Shown here: in pieces, positions 10,601-13,600 of the stretch | Position numbering within the stretch: the stretch's first letter is position 1 | How the letters are laid out: each line of letters opens with the position of its first letter | DNA from: Baffinella frigidus | Lineage: Eukaryota > Cryptophyceae > Cryptomonadales > Baffinellaceae | Direction: 5' to 3' | Assembly: GCA_026770585.1 (NCBI GenBank) | Contig: MU646924.1 | Span: 108,282 to 124,027 of the forward strand | DNA: 15,746 bases | Program-made: the position numbers and the translations under genes | Notes under the pieces: generated by a model | Seen by the model: the letters and a program-made list of their open reading frames with translations, nothing else | What the model was told of the DNA's origin: nothing | Databases searched by the model: none

Positions 10601-13600
10601 TAGGGCTTAGGGTTTGGGGTTTAGGGTTCAGAGTGCAGGGGTTTTAGGGATCGTGGTCCAGTCAAAAGAGGTAGAAACGGGTTTAGGGTTTAGGGTTTAG
10701 GGTTCAGGGGTTAGGGTTTGAGGTTTGGGGTTTAGGGTTTGGGGTTCAGGGTTTAGGGTGAGGATCATGGTCCAGTTAGGGTAGGGACCATGGTTCAGTT
10801 AGGGTAGGGATCATGGTCCAGTTAGGGTAGGGATCATGGTCCAGTTAGGGTAGGGATCATGGTCCAGTTAGGGTAGGGATCATGGTCCAGTTAGGGTAGG
10901 GATCACGGTCCAGTCAAAAGAGGTAAAAACATACGGAGGCCCCGCGGTTGTCTGGGGCGTACTATTTCACAGGGTTTAGGGGTTAGGGTGAATCCCCATC
11001 AAACAGGTGCTGGTTGAGGATTGGGTTGAGGGGCGGGGGGTGAGGGGTTAAGGAGGCGGGAGGAGAGAACCTGGTTGTCGTGCTGGTTCATGCGGGTTGA
11101 GGGTTTGGGATTGAGGGTTTCGGGTTTCAGGGTTAAGGGAGCAGCGGAGAGAGAGAACATGGTTCACACGTTTGGTTCGAGGTGTAGGGTGTAGGGGTTC
11201 AGGTTTCGGGTTTCAGGTTTCGGGTTTCAGGTTTCGGGTTTCAGGTTTCGGGTTTCAGGTTTCGGGTTTCAGGTTTCGATTTCAGGTTTCGGGTTTCAGG
11301 TTTCGGGTTTCAGGTTTCGGGTTTCAGGTTTCAGGTTTCGGGTTTGAGGTTTCGGGTTTCGGGTTTGAGGTTTCGGGTTTCAGTTTTCGGGTTTCAGGTT
11401 TCGGGTTTCGGGTTTCGGGATCAGGACCTGTTTTATGGTTTATGGTTTAGGGTTTAGGGTGTAGGATTTAGGGTTAGGGTTCAGGGTTTAGGGTTTAGGT
11501 TTTAGGGTTTAGGGTTTAGGGTTTAGGGTTAGGGTTCAGGATTCAGGGTTTAGGGTTTAGGGTTCAGGGTTGAGGACCTGGTTCACGAGGTCGATAAGCT
11601 CGCGCTGTCCGAGCACCACCCCGACTTTCTGACTAGTAGCATTCAGTGCTCACTATTAGTATTATTGTGCTGACTCATGGTATTATAGTGCTGAATAATA
11701 GTATCATAGTGCGGACTAATAGTATTATTGTGCTGACGAATAGTATTATAGTGCTGACTAATACTATTATCGTGCTGACTAATAGTGTTATGGTGCTGAC
11801 AGTAGGGTTGAGGACCTGGTTCACGAGGTCGATCAGCTCGCGCTGCCCGAGCACCACCCCGACTTTCTGACTAGTAGCATTATAGTGCTGACTAGTAGTA
11901 TTATAGTGCTGACTAGTAGTATTATAGTGCTGACTAATAGTATTATGCTGCTGACTGATAGTATAATAGTGCTGACTAATAGTGTTATAGTGCTGACAGT
12001 AGGGTTGAGGACCTGGTTCACGAGATCGATCAGCTCGCGCTGCCCGAGAACCACCCCGATTTCCTGACTAATAGCATTATAGTGCTGACTAGTAGTATCA
12101 TAGTGCTGACTTATAGTATTATACTGCTGACTATTAGTATTATAGTGCTGACTAATAGTGTTATAGTGCTGACAGTAGGGTTGAGGACCTGGTTCACGAG
12201 GTCGATCAGCTCGCGCTGCCCGAGCTCCACCCCGATTTCCTGTTGCGGGTTGCGGGTTTCGGGTTGAGAGTTTAGGGTTTAGGGTCAGGTGTTTCGTATG
12301 TCGGGTTTCGGGTTAGGGCCCGAGAACCACGATGATTTCCTTTTGGGGGTTTAGGGCTTAGGGTTTCGGGTCTAGGGGGTGGGATGTTGGGGTTTGGGGT
12401 TTGGGATTTGGGGTCTGTGGTTTGGGGTTTGGGGTTTGGGGTCTAAGGTTCAGGTTTCAGGAAGAGAGTTTAGAGTTTGCAGCCTCACTGTTCATTTGTT
12501 AGGGTGCTAAACCTGCAACTGAACACTCAACTTCAACCGCTCAAAAGCCTTCGGGCCACCGTCGTGCCCGAATATCCGGGCGTAACGTGACCATTTCCGA
12601 TACAAATCGAAGAAAAGGATGCACTTCCGATTCGAGTGTTGCCTGTGGCCTTTTGAGTGGACTGAACCCTTAACCGCAAACCCAAAGGGGACTCGCCTGG
12701 AACGCGTCACGGTTTAGGGTTTAGGGTTTGGGGTTTAGGGTTTAGGGTTTAGGGTTTGGGATTGAGGGTTTAGGGTTTAGGATAACTGAATCAGTTCCTT
12801 TTCAATACAGCAACAGGAGGTTGATTAGGAGAAAGCAGTTGGGGCATAGCAAATCTAATTAGGCATCCTAATAAACCGAAACCGCTAATTAGGGAACTGA
12901 TTGAGTTATCTTGTGAGATAAACTTACCAGAAGCGCGTCACGGAACTCGTATTTGTCGATCTCGCCGTCCCCCGACTTGTCATACGAGTCGAACAGATCT
13001 TCCGCCTGCAGTTTCGGGGGTGCGTGCGTTAAGTTGCGGGCGTGTACTTTTGGGGAGGCGTATGTCAGGTTGTGAGCCTGCTTGGTTGGAGCCGTTGGTG
13101 GCACGACAGCTGCAAATCAAGGCGTTTTCAAACGCGGGGGGGTCCACTCAAAAGACTACAGGGAACACGTTTGATCCGGAATTGGGTCGTTTTCTTCATT
13201 GTGTACTGGAAATTGGTCACGTTATCCCCGGATATCCGCGGAAGACGTACCCCGTAGCCGTTTGAGCGGGGGGGGGGGTGCAGAGTCCGAAAGGTCAACG
13301 GTTTGCCACTATGAAGCGGAAGCCAAAGATGATGAAGATCAAGATCAAGACCCTAACCCCCACGCCCTGAACCCCACTCCCAAAACCCCACGCCCTAGAC
13401 CCTGGTCCCTGGACCCTAGATCCTAGACCCTAGACCCTAGACCCTACACCGTATAACCTACGTCCTCAATCTTACACCCTAGACCGTAAACCGTAAACCG
13501 TAAACCGTAAACCGTAAACCGTTAACCGTGAACCCCGACCCCTAAACCGTAAACCGTAAACCGTAAACCGTAAACCCCAACCCCTAAACCGTAAACCCCA

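Noticed and set aside
8823-12067. many plus frames with SIIVLTN repeats and minus frames with STIILLV repeats
   Set aside because: A 21-base repeat is seven codons long, so it stays open; not proteins.
13020-13265. plus-strand frames over 13020-13265
   Set aside because: Cover an inverted palindromic element and intron; no splice or motif support.
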